DNA from: Flaveria trinervia
Lineage: Eukaryota > Streptophyta > Magnoliopsida > Asterales > Asteraceae
Length of the DNA stretch: 64,000 nucleotides
Assembly: GCA_025506515.1 (NCBI GenBank)
Contig: CM046447.1
Location: forward strand, 85,804,748-85,868,747
Direction of reading: 5' to 3'
Shown: one piece after another, positions 44,654-56,089 of the stretch
Position numbering within the stretch: position 1 is the first letter of the stretch
How the letters are laid out: the number at the start of each line of letters is the position of its first letter
Program-made: the position numbers and the translations under genes
Notes under the pieces: model-generated
Databases searched by the model: none
Seen by the model: only the letters and a program-made list of their open reading frames with translations
What the model was told of the DNA's origin: nothing

Positions 44654-44790
44654 GTGAAAGTCATAAATGCTTAAAAGATGTGGAAATTGATAATGGGGAA
44701 CATTACCAATTTTACCCCTAATCTAGTTTTGATAAAAAAAACACGTGTCAACATCTTAATATTTTTTACACTTTTTAGTTTTAAAATATT

Positions 44791-45400
44791 TGTATTTAAA
44801 TTTTTCTCTAATAATTAACCGGAACTACCTATTATTATTGCAAGTCCAAATAAACCTACAAAGTAAAATAAAACCAAGGGGATGTTTTATTTATGGAATT
44901 TGTGGAACCGAAATAGAATTGGAATTTGAAATATTTTAATATTTAAAAGGATTTTGAAATCATTTATTTGAAGGAATTTAAGTGAATTAATTTCAATTAC
45001 AATTTTAATTCATTTTTCAACGAAACACGTAAAGAATAAAATTCAAATTTCAATTCAAACGAATTATTACCAACTAAACGCAATGACCAATGAAATTCAG
45101 ATTGCAATTTTATTAAATTTTTGTATACCAAATTTCTCCTGATATTAGTAAGATATAATTTTCTTTGTATAAAAACAAAACAAAATAGCATGCCGCATGG
45201 GGCAAAAAAATCGATTCACTATTGTTATAGATATAATAATTATATAACTATGTTAGGTTGTAGTTTCGGGAATTTTGGCGCATAAAATATATTTGATGGT
45301 GTGCATATTATTTTTTATATTATGAGTAATGTTATATATCTATATATATTTTTATCTTTCAAGTCTAACTTATTTTCTAAAAAAGATGTAACATGTGATT
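44791..45400. other. AT-rich spacer
   Basis: No recognised gene. The minus-strand open frame 44997-45191 has no motif. Confidence 0.5.
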
Positions 45401-45404
45401 ATAG

Positions 45405-46000
45405 CCTTAAACCGTGTGTTGGGTCGCGTGAGAGGATGTGGACGGGTCTCACATAAGCTGACCCGAGGCACCAACGCTGTTACATACATATTCAATATGG
45501 GGCACGACCCAACGCCCATGGGCTCACGGCGAGAGGTGGTCTCACAATGGTAATATTACTGTTTTTTCACCAACCACCCAACAAAATTTTATTTTAAACA
45601 CTTATAATATCTCACATTCAAAATCCAAACCCCATCGCTTCGAAATCTCAATCTCCAACTCTAAATTTGTATATCCTACAACTTCAAGTCATATAAATAT
45701 ATGGATCAAGTTGGAGAACCTTCAGGATCCCAATAACGAAGGGCTAAGCGTTGGACGGTTGAGGATGAATGTGCGTTAGCACGAGCTTGGGTTGATGTAT
45801 TGGAAGATTAACATGTCGGATACTTAATTATAAAATAAACAGGTTTATTTGTTTTATATTTCTGTTTATGAAAGTATATAAAATAATTTATACATATATT
45901 TATTTGTTTTGTACTTTTTGTGTAGGGAACAAAAGCCGAACCGCCAACATGATTTCAGGTCATTGAACCGAGATACGTCGGAAAGTTGGTTTATTTGCTT
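45405..46000 (+). pseudogene. PIF/Harbinger ORF1 (Myb/SANT-like) relic
   Basis: From ATG 45701 the frame reads MDQVGEPSGSQ, a stop, then RRAKRWTVEDECALARAWVD, another stop shortly after, and HVG. The WT..E...LA.AWVDV.ED pattern is the SANT-like start of PIF/Harbinger ORF1 proteins, which assist the transposase in nuclear import and DNA binding. An intron-like gap (45835-45925) precedes a short possible second exon. Upstream, 45405-45540 holds an imperfect inverted repeat (gtgttgggtcgcgtg against cacgacccaacgcc) that may be the element terminus. No transposase is present. Confidence 0.5.
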
Positions 46001-46802
46001 TAATAATAATTATTTAATCACCAACTAATCCCTTTCAATTACACCCCATTTAAGCATTTTTTTGGGCGAGAAAAAAGTACGTCTATGTGTAAGTCACGTG
46101 ACAACATATTTTTCTCAACCAAACCTATAATGCATAATCTTATATATTTCTTTTTCTTGGTCTCTCCTGAATTATCTTGAAATTTTACGATGTGTTATTA
46201 TTACAAAGCATATTAAGAAAAATACTAGGATGAAACAATCTTCTTATATAACCTTTTTTGTCTAAATTATTTTTAAACATTTATTTTTTCTTTTCTGAGA
46301 TAGTTTTTATAAATCTATTCAAGTTCTTAAAAGAATTTTCATATGTTATATATTCCAGGCCTTTTAAATAGCTTCTTCAAACAATAGATAGCATAATATT
46401 TTATTCGAGTTAGTGTATTTCCAACCCATTCTGTATTTCATGCTCATCTTTATTCTCGTATTTTAGTAAAAATGATCAAAATACACACTCTATCTTATTT
46501 TCATTCACTTTACCCCATGCTTATAATTTAAGTGAAGAGCAATCTCATTCCCTAAATATTGGGATTTACTATTTATTTTCTATAAATTTTAAATTATTTT
46601 TTTATAAATATATATGAGTTAAAGAGAAAGAAATATATTTAAAAAATAAAATTGTATTATTTAATTGAGATTATGAAAAGATATAAGTAATGCGATTTGA
46701 AAGGTTTTAGAAAAAAATAGGTAAATTTAGAAAATAATATTTTTTATAAATAATACGGATAGGTTGAGAAATAGGATATAAATGCTCTTAAAAGGTAACA
46801 TG
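46001..46802. other. AT-rich spacer, possible MITE
   Basis: No gene. 46425-46795 has weakly inverted ends (ttccaacccattctgtattt against tcctatttctcaacctatcc in the complement of the right side), which may be a decayed MITE. The support is weak. Confidence 0.35.
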
Positions 46803-47530
46803 CACTAGTGTAGAAAAACTATTTGGGACAGAGGTAACTTCGATCTGAAATCTAACACACTTTTTCATGGTAGCGATGGGTCTGTTGGCTTTTCGCATCC
46901 CTTTTGTGGTCGTCGGTTGTCTTTGTCCCTATGAGATGATCTCTTATTTTGGATAGTTGATGTTGATGATTGTTTAATTTTTTGTTGACATCGATGATGC
47001 TGGGTATTTTTTTGGTCATTTTGTTAACGTTGATGATGCTAAACGTATGCTTACTTAAGACTGTTTTTCGTTGATATTGATGATGATGATGGACAAGTCT
47101 TCATCTAAGACCATTGCTTTTGGTTTGTCTGTGATTTTATATGAAAACCGGTGCTAGTTTCCTTGGCTTGGCATTCATTTTTGTGGGCGTCAGTTTAATT
47201 GCTGCTATACATGTACCAGAAACTATTGTCCAATGATAATCAAAATTACGTTGTGAGGCTATTGTTCATTGATGTCGATGATGATGAACAAGACTCCGTC
47301 TAAGACCATTGCTTTTGGTTCAACTGTGAATTTATATGAAAACCGGTGTTGGTTGCCTTAGCTTGGCATCCATGTTCGGTGTGCAACTGCAACCGGATAT
47401 CGGTTTAATGATTACTTTGGCTTCGGCCAAAACTATTAGGTTGTTGCTATGATGATGGAAACGTAAGTCAGAGCCTCGGTTTACCCTATTTTTAAGAAGC
47501 GCAACATGCGTCCGGGTTAAAACACTAGTT
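46803..47530. mobile_element. CACTA-like non-autonomous element (probable)
   Basis: Opens CACTAGTGTAGAAAAAC. At the other end the complement reads AACTAGTGTTTTAACCCGGACGC. Subterminal phrases such as accggtg and aaccgaggc/cctcggttt recur. Inside there is a diverged direct repeat of about 125 bp (47080-47205 and 47283-47410; gatgatgatg.acaag, ctaagaccattgcttttggtt, tatatgaaaaccggtg). I could not find a 3-bp duplication and the right end is imperfect, so the call is tentative. Confidence 0.42.
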
Positions 47531-48130
47531 TTATTAATAAACTAGATATTTAAAAAGTTCTGTATGCATTTTATTTTCTAACATTCACGTTCGAACACGA
47601 TTTGTCATCTAACATGTGTTTTAGGTATATTAAACTTATAAGATAATATATTTTCAAACGTTTTATGTAAACGTTTATTCCTAAGATGCGTTTAACAATA
47701 TTAATTTATAAAATGTTGTGTAAACATTTAGTTTCTAACAAGGATGTTAGAATTAAGTAGATATAATAAACTTATGTAGTTATACATTAAAAATGTTTTA
47801 TGTAAACGTTCAATCTTTAACGTGCGTGTTGGAAATTGTTTATTTGATAAAAAATAGTTTGGAGCTTGTGGTCATTTATAGACTATAGTGTTAATCAAAG
47901 CATAATGTAAAAGTAGTGTATTGGAGAAAGGGTTTATATTTCGGTAAAACTAACGATTGTTTTAGAAAGAATTAAAACAAAAGTTTTGCACAAACGTTGG
48001 AAACAATTGGTGTTGTTGTGAACATAATTATGTGTTCATATATCACTATTTTTCGAGTAGCTTATATACAACTTACAAACCACTTATATTTCCTTTGAAC
48101 AGATTTGTGACTGTTCAAGTTTAAAATTTC
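47531..48130. other. Spacer, no gene seen
   Basis: Moderately AT-rich, with recurring aaacgtt(t)/ttaaac phrases but no codable motif. Confidence 0.45.
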
Positions 48131-48133
48131 GAT

Positions 48134-48560
48134 ATGAAACGAGTTATTGCTTGTCGTGATGTATTCTTAATAACTGGAGCCATTATTCATGAGTGTTCTA
48201 GTCAAGACAACTTTAATAACTATCAATATATTAAGAGAAGGTTGGTAATGGTAAATGGTAATACGACAAAAGCAATTGGAATTGCAATTGTGGAATTGAA
48301 AATGTCTACGAGATGTTCCTTATCATTATAAGATGCTATTCATGTCCTCAACACTAAGGAAGATGTAACATCTTCTAGCAAGTTGAACAACGATGGTTAC
48401 TCGACTTTACTTGCATATGTAAGTAAACGACGGATGTTTTGCTAAAAGAGGTCCCATTCTTCCTGTGTGGTTGGAACCATAATAGGTGGGATGTATCGAC
48501 TAAGTCACCAGAATGATATGTCACCAAAGTTATTGACATATCTAATGACGAGAGTATTTG
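48134..48560 (+). pseudogene. Copia pol relic (protease to GAG-pre-integrase)
   Basis: The plus-strand frame reads VFLITGAIIHECSSQDNFNN, then LVMVNGNTTKAIGIAIVELK, a stop, DAIHVLNTKEDV, SSSKLNNDGY, another stop, and GTIIGGMYRLSHQN. The order matches the copia protease (the D-S/T-G active site reads ITG here, so the catalytic Asp is lost), the flap region, the conserved xHVPxLxxNL-like block and the pre-integrase start. It belongs to a different copia lineage from the element at 21859-35891. Downstream integrase and RT are not recognisable. Confidence 0.6.
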
Positions 48561-48832
48561 AGATAACAATACTATATGATTTTAATCGATATGTATCTGA
48601 TTTTTAAATTATAATAAAAAAGGTTTTGCATTTTATACATTTGTTTTCTGTGTGGTTGGAACCATAATAGGTGGGATGTATCGACTAAGTCACCAGAATG
48701 ATATGTCACCAAAGTTATTGACATATCTAATGACGAGAGTATTTGAGATAACAATACTATATGATTTTAATCGATATGTATCTGATTTTTAAATTATAAT
48801 AAAAAAGATTTTGCATTTTATACATTTGTTTT
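48463..48832. repeat. Tandem duplication of 185 bp
   Basis: 48463-48647 and 48648-48832 are almost identical (one difference seen: aaaggtttt against aaagatttt). The period is 185 bp, starting ctgtgtggttgg. The near identity inside an old copia relic implies a recent local duplication or an assembly/consensus artefact. Confidence 0.85.
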
Positions 48833-49011
48833 CTGTGATGCATTATTATGTGTGCACAATACTTTAGGATAACACTTACAATTAATACAAATAAAAAAAA
48901 TAAAAAATATATGTGAAGTACATGAACTAAAGTTATACACAATCTAATATGGATATTGCCGGAAGATATTTGCATATGTACAACTTGCGAGTGGTTAATA
49001 AAACATCAGAA

Positions 49012-49520
49012 TCTATAACTTATAATAAAAAAAAAATTTTGAAGTCACGTGTCATCATTTTAGCACATCATATGACACGTGTCATTATTTTAGCATATTA
49101 AAAAAAATAATTCGCGTCTCTCTTATAATGAATATGAAAATTATAACAACAATCAATTTGACTTTCCTCTATTACTAAATATGTTTAACAAATATCTATA
49201 TTTATGTTTTTTGTCTTTCTCATATTAAATGATAATTATTTTAAGTAACTAATTTAAACTATCAAAAATCTAAAATATAAGTTATTTTTATTTTAACAAT
49301 TTATTAATACATACAAAATTATATGATTTCAAATATATTTTATCCTTAAAGATAGCATATAACTTTCAATTTCATTATTTGTTATAATTTTTAAATATTA
49401 ATTATATTTTTATTTCATCAAAAACTTATAACATCTAGAAAAAATAAGATATTTATAAAAGTAATGATTTTTGACATGTTTTACTTTTTCCACCCATGTA
49501 ATACATGAACTCTAACCTAA
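49012..49520 (+). mobile_element. Helitron-like non-autonomous element (probable)
   Basis: Begins TC (TCTATAACTTATAATAAA) after host A and ends CTAA before host T. A hairpin CATGT-AAT-ACATG at 49495-49507 lies nine bases upstream of CTAA. Like the Helitron at 36594 it carries CACGTGTCA near its 5' end (49047), and the hairpin loop AAT is the same. No empty site is available for proof. Confidence 0.58.
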
Positions 49521-50887
49521 TAAAGTATATAATAGTAGAAACTAGCATGTGTGAATCATTAACATAAGAAAGAAATATACGCTATTAAAAATATTTAGTT
49601 AATCTTGCTAGATTCATTATGTTAGATTGACCACTGGACATGAAGAAAAATATAGATGTATCTATCACCTTCAATGTTTTTGAACCTATGTGGAGGATTT
49701 TAATTTTAGTTAGGGGAGAGTATCTTAATATACATAGGTTCAAAACAATAACAGAAAAGTTTAAGTTACTTAAGGCAAACTGTGTGAATGTCATCACCAA
49801 AGCAACTTAGTTTGAAACTTTTTGATAAAGTACTTATAAGTAAATGGTGAAGCCTTGGAGATCAAAGGTAAAGTTATAATCCTAAACTTGATTAGCATGC
49901 ATATGAGATTTTTCTATATATCCCCTTGTCCATAGGGACCTCGTGGCATACAACCGAAACGACTCCTGCTAGATAGCCGTCCCTTTCTCTCTTTTTACAG
50001 CCTCGTGGACGGATGAAAGAATTTGTGTATGGATATATTGTTAGACAATTTGCATTCAGTCTAGAAAAATGATATAGCTTTAGAACAACTTGAGGAGAAC
50101 TCATGTTTCTAGGCTTATCCTAGAATCACTCAAGTTTGTGATGGTTTCTTAACAAACTTATGATAATCTTAGCTTAAACACTAGAAAAGCTTGCATCAAG
50201 GCATTTATCATTTTAATTAACTTGAAAACTCTTATGAGCTAATGTATTTTAAGAGAAATAAACATTAATGACGCCCATATCATGACATTGTAAGGCTTTT
50301 AGGTGTTGAAATGACGTCATAAGTAATTTTAAATAAACTATATCAAAGTGTAATAAACGTGGGATGAAGCCGATTAAGAAACAAACCTTTAGGGCGTATA
50401 CAAATGGTAATTGAGAAGTTTACTCAAAACTCGTGTAGAAAGGAAAAACCATGCATCACTCATCTAGATGTTATCCAATAACATTTAAATATGAGGTTAC
50501 TTGCATTTGATAAATTTAAATGTTTGTCAATAAAGATTTCTATGATCCAAGTTAATATTACAAACATAACTTATTGGAGTACATAAGAAATCACAAGAAG
50601 TAAACCTAATGGTTAGACTTGGATGCTAGTATATTGATCAAAGGTATAATGGGTATGTTTTCATCTTGAAATGCAAATGTGTCTTAAAAAACAATTAGGT
50701 CAAGACCTAAGGTTATGGTCATAAAAGATTATAATAGGCAATGTTTACTTGTGATTAGGAACACATCAATCAAAAGATCTCAATTGTATACTTTCTTGAT
50801 GAATTCCGATATAATGGTATGGATCCAGGTTGATGAGAGAACTAATTGTGAAATGAGACTAAAGCCCATAAAAGAATGCATGTGAAG
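49521..50887. other. Degenerate spacer, possibly old copia sequence
   Basis: Many short phrases and stops in all frames, no motif that I can name. Its position between a copia protease relic and a solo LTR makes decayed copia pol plausible, but I see no integrase or RT landmark. Confidence 0.35.
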
Positions 50888-50892
50888 GAAAC

Positions 50893-52413
50893 TGTAACAT
50901 CCATCCATTTTCAAACTAGAAACCTAAACCTGAACCCGTTTGAGTCAATCTTGTAAATCAAATTATTACTTAGTCATTATATATATTTTTATATTCCAAA
51001 TATAATACATATGTCACTTGATCAATTTAATTTAATATTATAATTTATAAAATAAATTTTATAAATTTTGAAAGGTTATTAATATTTATAAGATTTTCAA
51101 TCAAACAAATAATCAAATTGCAAAGTTCTTATGAGATTTATAAAGTTTATAAAGATTTTATAAGAAAATAAGTTGATTAATTTAAATCAAATTGCAAAGT
51201 TCTTATGAGATTTATTTTATTTAATCTTATATTTATTTCAAATTCCAATCATAACCCTCTTTTAAAAGACTTGTAACTCATTATTAGTATCATTCATAAT
51301 CTCCTCCCAACCTCAACTATAAAAGCAAGGTTTAGGCTTATTTTTGTAAATCTAATTAACAAACCTTTCTTTCATTTTTTGGTTTTGATCAAATTCAAAA
51401 ATTTTCTTTTACAAGTAATTTTAAGAAGTTTCTAAGAATAAGGTAATCTTAAATTGCTTTTATATTATATATTTTTATATTGTTTCAATCATTTCTAAAA
51501 TCCAATTATCTCATAACTTTATGTTCTTACTTTTATTTTTCTTCTACTAAATTGCTGTTAATTTTAATCATTATTATTTGATCATTAACTTTCCCTAATC
51601 TTATAACAATCACTAACATTCCTAAATCAACTTAAGCACATGATAACATAAACAAAGAATCCCGTTTGCATATGGACCTTATGAGTTTTCCATGCCTCTT
51701 TTTACTTTATTTCACACCTTTCGGGTTGAAACATGTTAATCTTATAAATATACACTTGTAAAACATCTTGATACTTGTAATGCATGAGAAATTCATTTAT
51801 AAACTTGTCATGGTTATTTGAGATATTTGTGAGCCTAATATGATAGTGGTATTGTAAAACAATCATTAACTATTGTAAGCCTAACGACATCATAAATCTA
51901 TGGGCTTGACAAGCATATTTGGTGCTAAATCCGAGGTTATTGCCGTCTCCTAATGACGTATGATTTGTTCATCATGGGAACCAAGTACACTTAGCTAATT
52001 GTTATAACTTGTAATTGATATCTTTGTCAAAGTTTGATTGTATCATTAAGCTGTCTATATTCTTGTAATATTTCTTAACCTATGACTTGAATTGCCTCTT
52101 AAACGTTGTTTTCATACGTATGTACAAATTCATGTGAACTCACCAACATTATATGTTGACCATTTATTTTTAACATGTTTCAAGATTGCTACTTGAAGAA
52201 TTTTTCTTGCACATATAGGACTTAGACCTAGTTAAACACAAGATTTTAATTTGTTGTTGAAATCTTGATTGTAATATAATGATTTAGTTGTTTAGCATTA
52301 TTCAGTGAAAACTAACATTTAATATTATTACAACCTATTTAATTACATGTGCTATGAACAATCGTTTCACATTCGCCCGCCCCGATGATTTCGTCGTCGG
52401 TCGGGGTGCGACA
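50893..52413 (+). mobile_element. Solo LTR (Ty3-type candidate) with target duplication GAAAC
   Basis: 1521 bp from TGTAACATCC to CGGTCGGGGTGCGACA. GAAAC lies exactly on both sides (50888-50892 and 52414-52418). Starts of the TGTAACATCC type and ends of the GGTCGGGGTGCGACA type are common in plant Ty3/gypsy LTRs. No internal domain, primer site or second LTR is present, so it is the product of LTR-LTR recombination. The interior is AT-rich. Confidence 0.85.
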
Positions 52414-52514
52414 GAAACCTAACCTTCTTGACTAGATATCCAAGATCTTGTTTTAAAGGATAAATAAGTCATGTATCGAAAGGTAATCATTGAGGTGGGG
52501 ACATATTTGATATA

Positions 52515-52985
52515 CTAGAAGGGTGTTCGCGTAATGCGGCGGAGTAACATTTTACATTATGACACGAGTTATTAACTTTTATTATTCTTATAATAATTTT
52601 ATAAAATTTTATTATATTTTTTAAGCTAAAAATTAAAACACCAAATAAATAGATTTTGCATGACGAATTGTATATTTATGCATTAACTTATAGTACCATA
52701 AAAATAAAAATCAGTTCAGCAAAAAATTTACACCAAAACATTTAAATAATACACATTTACGATTATAGTATCAAACAATTTTTAGACATGATTGATTGAT
52801 ACAACAAAAATCTTAAAACAAATTAAGTTTTTTGGTTTATGGGTAGATAATGTTAAATTTTATGTAATTTATAGTAATTATAAGGTTATTATGTAACTAA
52901 TTGTACGGGTAATGTGTGAATAATATTAAAAATACTATTGTACCCTTAAAAGGGTTGTACCTTATGCATTGAGTGAGATAAGTGT
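52515..52985 (-). mobile_element. Helitron-like 3' terminus on the minus strand (5' end uncertain)
   Basis: The complement reads CCGCCGCATTACGCGAACACCCTTCTAG followed by T: a GC-rich imperfect hairpin about ten bases before CTAG (52515-52518), typical of plant Helitron 3' ends. The body is AT-rich. A plausible 5' region (TTTTAAGGGTACAATAGT on the minus strand) lies near 52930-52970, but the exact TC start was not fixed. Confidence 0.5.
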
Positions 52986-53524
52986 TCTTAATTTAATGAT
53001 ATCTTAAAATGTCCTCCTCACATGCTTTACATATAGTATTATTAAGAGAATGTATAGCTCAACATAGACCCTTCATAAATTATAAAGGGAGCTTAAATAG
53101 TTCATAGATCATTCCTATAATACTCGATGACATTATTGTGAGACTAAGCATAATGTGTGGTAAATGATATGTGTAAATCATGAAAAACATAATGCTTTTT
53201 TGATTTATGATTAATCACCTATGTGAAAAAAGTATGATCATTTTAAATTAAACATTATGAGGTTTGTAATTCCTAGAGCTTTCGCAAAATCATGCTAGTG
53301 TTTCAAGGCCATTATTGGAGATAATAATAAAGGGATGGCCAACTGGGAAGAGTCTTGTGTAGACGTACAAGATTTAACTGTCGATTTACATTAGAATTTT
53401 GATCCTTGTGATCGATCTCTATTCATGTAGGAATTGTTGGAAAAGATTAGTAAAAATATGGTGTTCACTAACTTTGAGATGAGTGGTTAGAATAAATAAT
53501 GCCATGTCAGTAATCATGTCATGA
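52986..53524. other. Spacer without recognised gene
   Basis: AT-rich, many stops, no motif. Confidence 0.45.
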
Positions 53525-54140
53525 TCAATTGTAAGGCCCCGTTCCCGCGACGCTTACAGTTGGGTTCACATCGCACATAAAACATGCAATTACATAAAAT
53601 CGCAGCGGAAAACTAAAACCATCTTTCATTTCCATGTAAATGCTTTTGCAAATTAATACAACATTCATTACAAAATAGCTTGTTCGCATTACGATGCAAA
53701 AACATTAATCAAAAGAATGCCATTCCCAAAAGGGCTGAGTAGCCTCGCGGTGCCATCCTCAGCAATCATTTCCTGCCAACTGGAAAACATATAAAAAGTC
53801 AGCATTGCTGAGTGAGTTTTAATTTTATAATAAAACATACTTTGTTTTCATTAAAACCGTTCTTTTCTTTCACGTGATCATGCATCATACGTACACATAG
53901 ATAATACCTTTATTATCTCTTTCGTTCATTCATTCATTCGTTTGTTATAACTTTACTTGCATACCGGATATCTCTCGTACCAATACCATATGCTACACCC
54001 CGAACAATTTAGCTACTGGGCCGAAGTCAATAAATGAACAGCTGAGCGTATACCACAGTACTAGAGGTAAGCGGTAGAGGCACTACACGTTTGGTCAATC
54101 ACAATGAAGGACCCGGATATCCAATGCTTGCAAGACTTCT

Positions 54141-54231
54141 TTCATTCGTTCATTAATGCATGCATTCATCATCATGTTCCTCTTTCATTCATTCATTAAT
54201 GCATGCATTCATCATCATGTTCCTCTTTCAT
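54141..54231. repeat. Tandem repeat of about 45 bp in the solo LTR
   Basis: Two copies of a unit beginning ttcattaatgcatgcattc, with catcatcatgttcctctttc, differing by one base at the start. It lacks a counterpart in the LTR at 56090. Confidence 0.8.
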
Positions 54232-54504
54232 TATCTTCCACTTTACATTACATAATATTTCGTTCATTCATTATCATAACACGTAAAGTTATGGGAAAGA
54301 TAAACATACATCATCGTATATGGCAACATCATACATACATAACCAGCATAAACATGCAACATCATCATCATCATGCCCAACATACTCTCTAAGATCACAA
54401 CTGTCATCTTACATGCCTTTATGGGAACCTTTACGTCAAAACTTACATCTGCCCTTTTTCCGAAAGTCAGAAGTCAACTACACTTTCCTCGGGTGTGACA
54501 GCCC

Positions 54505-54830
54505 TATTCGGGCGTATGGACACCCTTCAGTCGCATGACCTCCATGCGACTGAACATCATGCGAATGAACTAATACGGATGAACACCTATGCGAATGAAC
54601 ATCCAGTCATGCGAATGGACAATGCGGTTGGACCTCATGCGAATGGGACTAATGCGGATGAGCACTTATGCGACTGGACCTCCAATCGCATGACCCCCAT
54701 GCGATTGGCCATTCAATCGTGCGAATGAACCTTCAATCGTGCGAATGGACCCCAATCGTGCGAATGGACCCCACTCGCACCCTATTCGGCCGTATGGCCT
54801 CCATTCGGCCTCCAGTCGGTCGCCTAACCC
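54505..54830. repeat. CANTCG/TGCGANTG dyad array in a Ty3-type LTR
   Basis: Many units such as cagtcgcatgac, catgcgactgaac, atgcgaatgaac, ccaatcgtgcgaatggacc and cattcggccgtatgg, spaced 15-25 bp. The same half-sites form the arrays in the copia LTRs, although the two retrotransposon classes are unrelated. Confidence 0.72.
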
Positions 54831-55403
54831 TAGCTGATGCAGAATGCAGTTCATCCCGACTGCAGCCGAGGGTTTTCGGCCTCCAAACTCATCTAAACCC
54901 ATTTTAAGCCTAAATCGACCATCCTAAACCTTAGGGATGCATACCACAACACCATTCAAGCACGCACAAGCTCACAATCAAGACTCAAACGCATCATACG
55001 TAACACACCCCAAATGGGTCAAACACATACACATACCAAAACGGATTTTTATGCTTTCCAGCCCCAAATTGGTTGAAAACAAGTAAAAGTGGGGTCCTAG
55101 AACTCACATAAACGAGCACAACGACAAGGGCTTCGATTTGGCTTGCTACACGACGATTTTGGTGACCCGAACTAACCCGAACCGACACTTTTCCTCTTTT
55201 TCTCTTCTTTCTCTCTTCTCTTCTTTGATGGCTGATTTTGTGAGTGTGTGGGGAGAGGGTAAGGGCTGCCCTCTCCCTTATATACTCCCACTCACCCGAC
55301 TTTCTTTCGTTGGCGAGTTTGGTCCCTCGACTTTGGACTTTATTTCCTTTCTTCTTTAGTCGGCTTCAAAATAAATGAATAAATAACCGGGTGTTATATC
55401 AAT

Positions 55404-56089
55404 ACTATTTTTTCCATTAGTACATTTTATGTCATGCTTAAATCACCCTAGAGAAAATTACATGCATAATAACATTCATGTATCACTTTACACTCGTGTA
55501 TACATTTTGACAACTAGTACGTTATTTGAGGCTTGAGAGTTACAAATATGTTCATCGCATAAGTCTCAACAATTGTAATGTTATATATAACATTGCTAAA
55601 AATGTAAGCTACATAACATAATGTTTGGTGTTATGAAAACTATCAAGCAATAAAAAGCGTATTGTTTCCAAAATTAGTCATATTTGTTGTAATTACTCCT
55701 CCGAGTGTAACTACAATTTTACACATGCATAGACAACATTTTACATTGAACATATGTATTAAAAGCCAAACATCTTCATCTTCACTTTAGGTAGAGTGAT
55801 CTTATGCATCAGCCAAGAACAATATTAATATTAGTATTCTAGTTCCAATATATGAGCATGATCATCATCCATTAAATAACATTGATATCCATGGAATAAC
55901 ATTGATATGTTGGTCTATTCGTTCGTATTGGTTGATGTTCTGTGAATTATTATTTCGATTTGTGCAAACTCCATACATTTAAACACAAATATCAATAGAC
56001 ATGTATGTATGAATACAACACACACTATGCTTGTCGTGTCTGTGTGAGTATGGAATTTGTAAGCAAAACATGCATTTTGTTAATCTTCA
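55404..56089. other. Spacer between the solo LTR and the Ty3 element
   Basis: AT-rich, no gene or RNA recognised. It ends at the left LTR of the Ty3 element. Confidence 0.5.

Larger units (their letters stand above)
42820..44790. mobile_element. Non-coding TIR element with an internal tandem array
   Basis: The left arm (about 42835-43100) pairs with the complement of the right arm (about 44135-44785, interrupted by a MITE). Shared blocks are actaaaaag-gtga/tgtaaaa-aa at the outside and ttttttaaaaaaattacacaataaaaac with tttaaaacacctacaattttgat on the inside. The centre is a tandem array of roughly 200-bp units. No coding frame is present. Ends are approximate and I could not find a clear target duplication, so the superfamily is open; long arms suggest a Mutator-like or fold-back element. 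Confidence 0.6.
53530..55398 (-). mobile_element. Solo LTR related to the Tekay-like Ty3 element
   Basis: 1869 bp, TGTAAGGCCCCGTTCCC to AACCGGGTGTTATA, flanked by a perfect TCAAT duplication (53525-53529, 55399-55403). It aligns with the LTRs of the element at 56090 at both ends and in an inner block (ccatcctcagcaat..cctgccaa..gtcagcattgctgagtgagtt). The terminal CA has become TA. No internal sequence, so a recombination product. It carries the dyad array at 54505-54830 and a 45-bp tandem repeat at about 54141-54231. Confidence 0.87.

Noticed and set aside
48134..48331. Host gene start
   Set aside because: Residue pattern matches a copia protease region with stops and a lost catalytic Asp.
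49892..50104. Minus-strand frame as a gene
   Set aside because: No motif, no upstream context, AT-rich relic zone.
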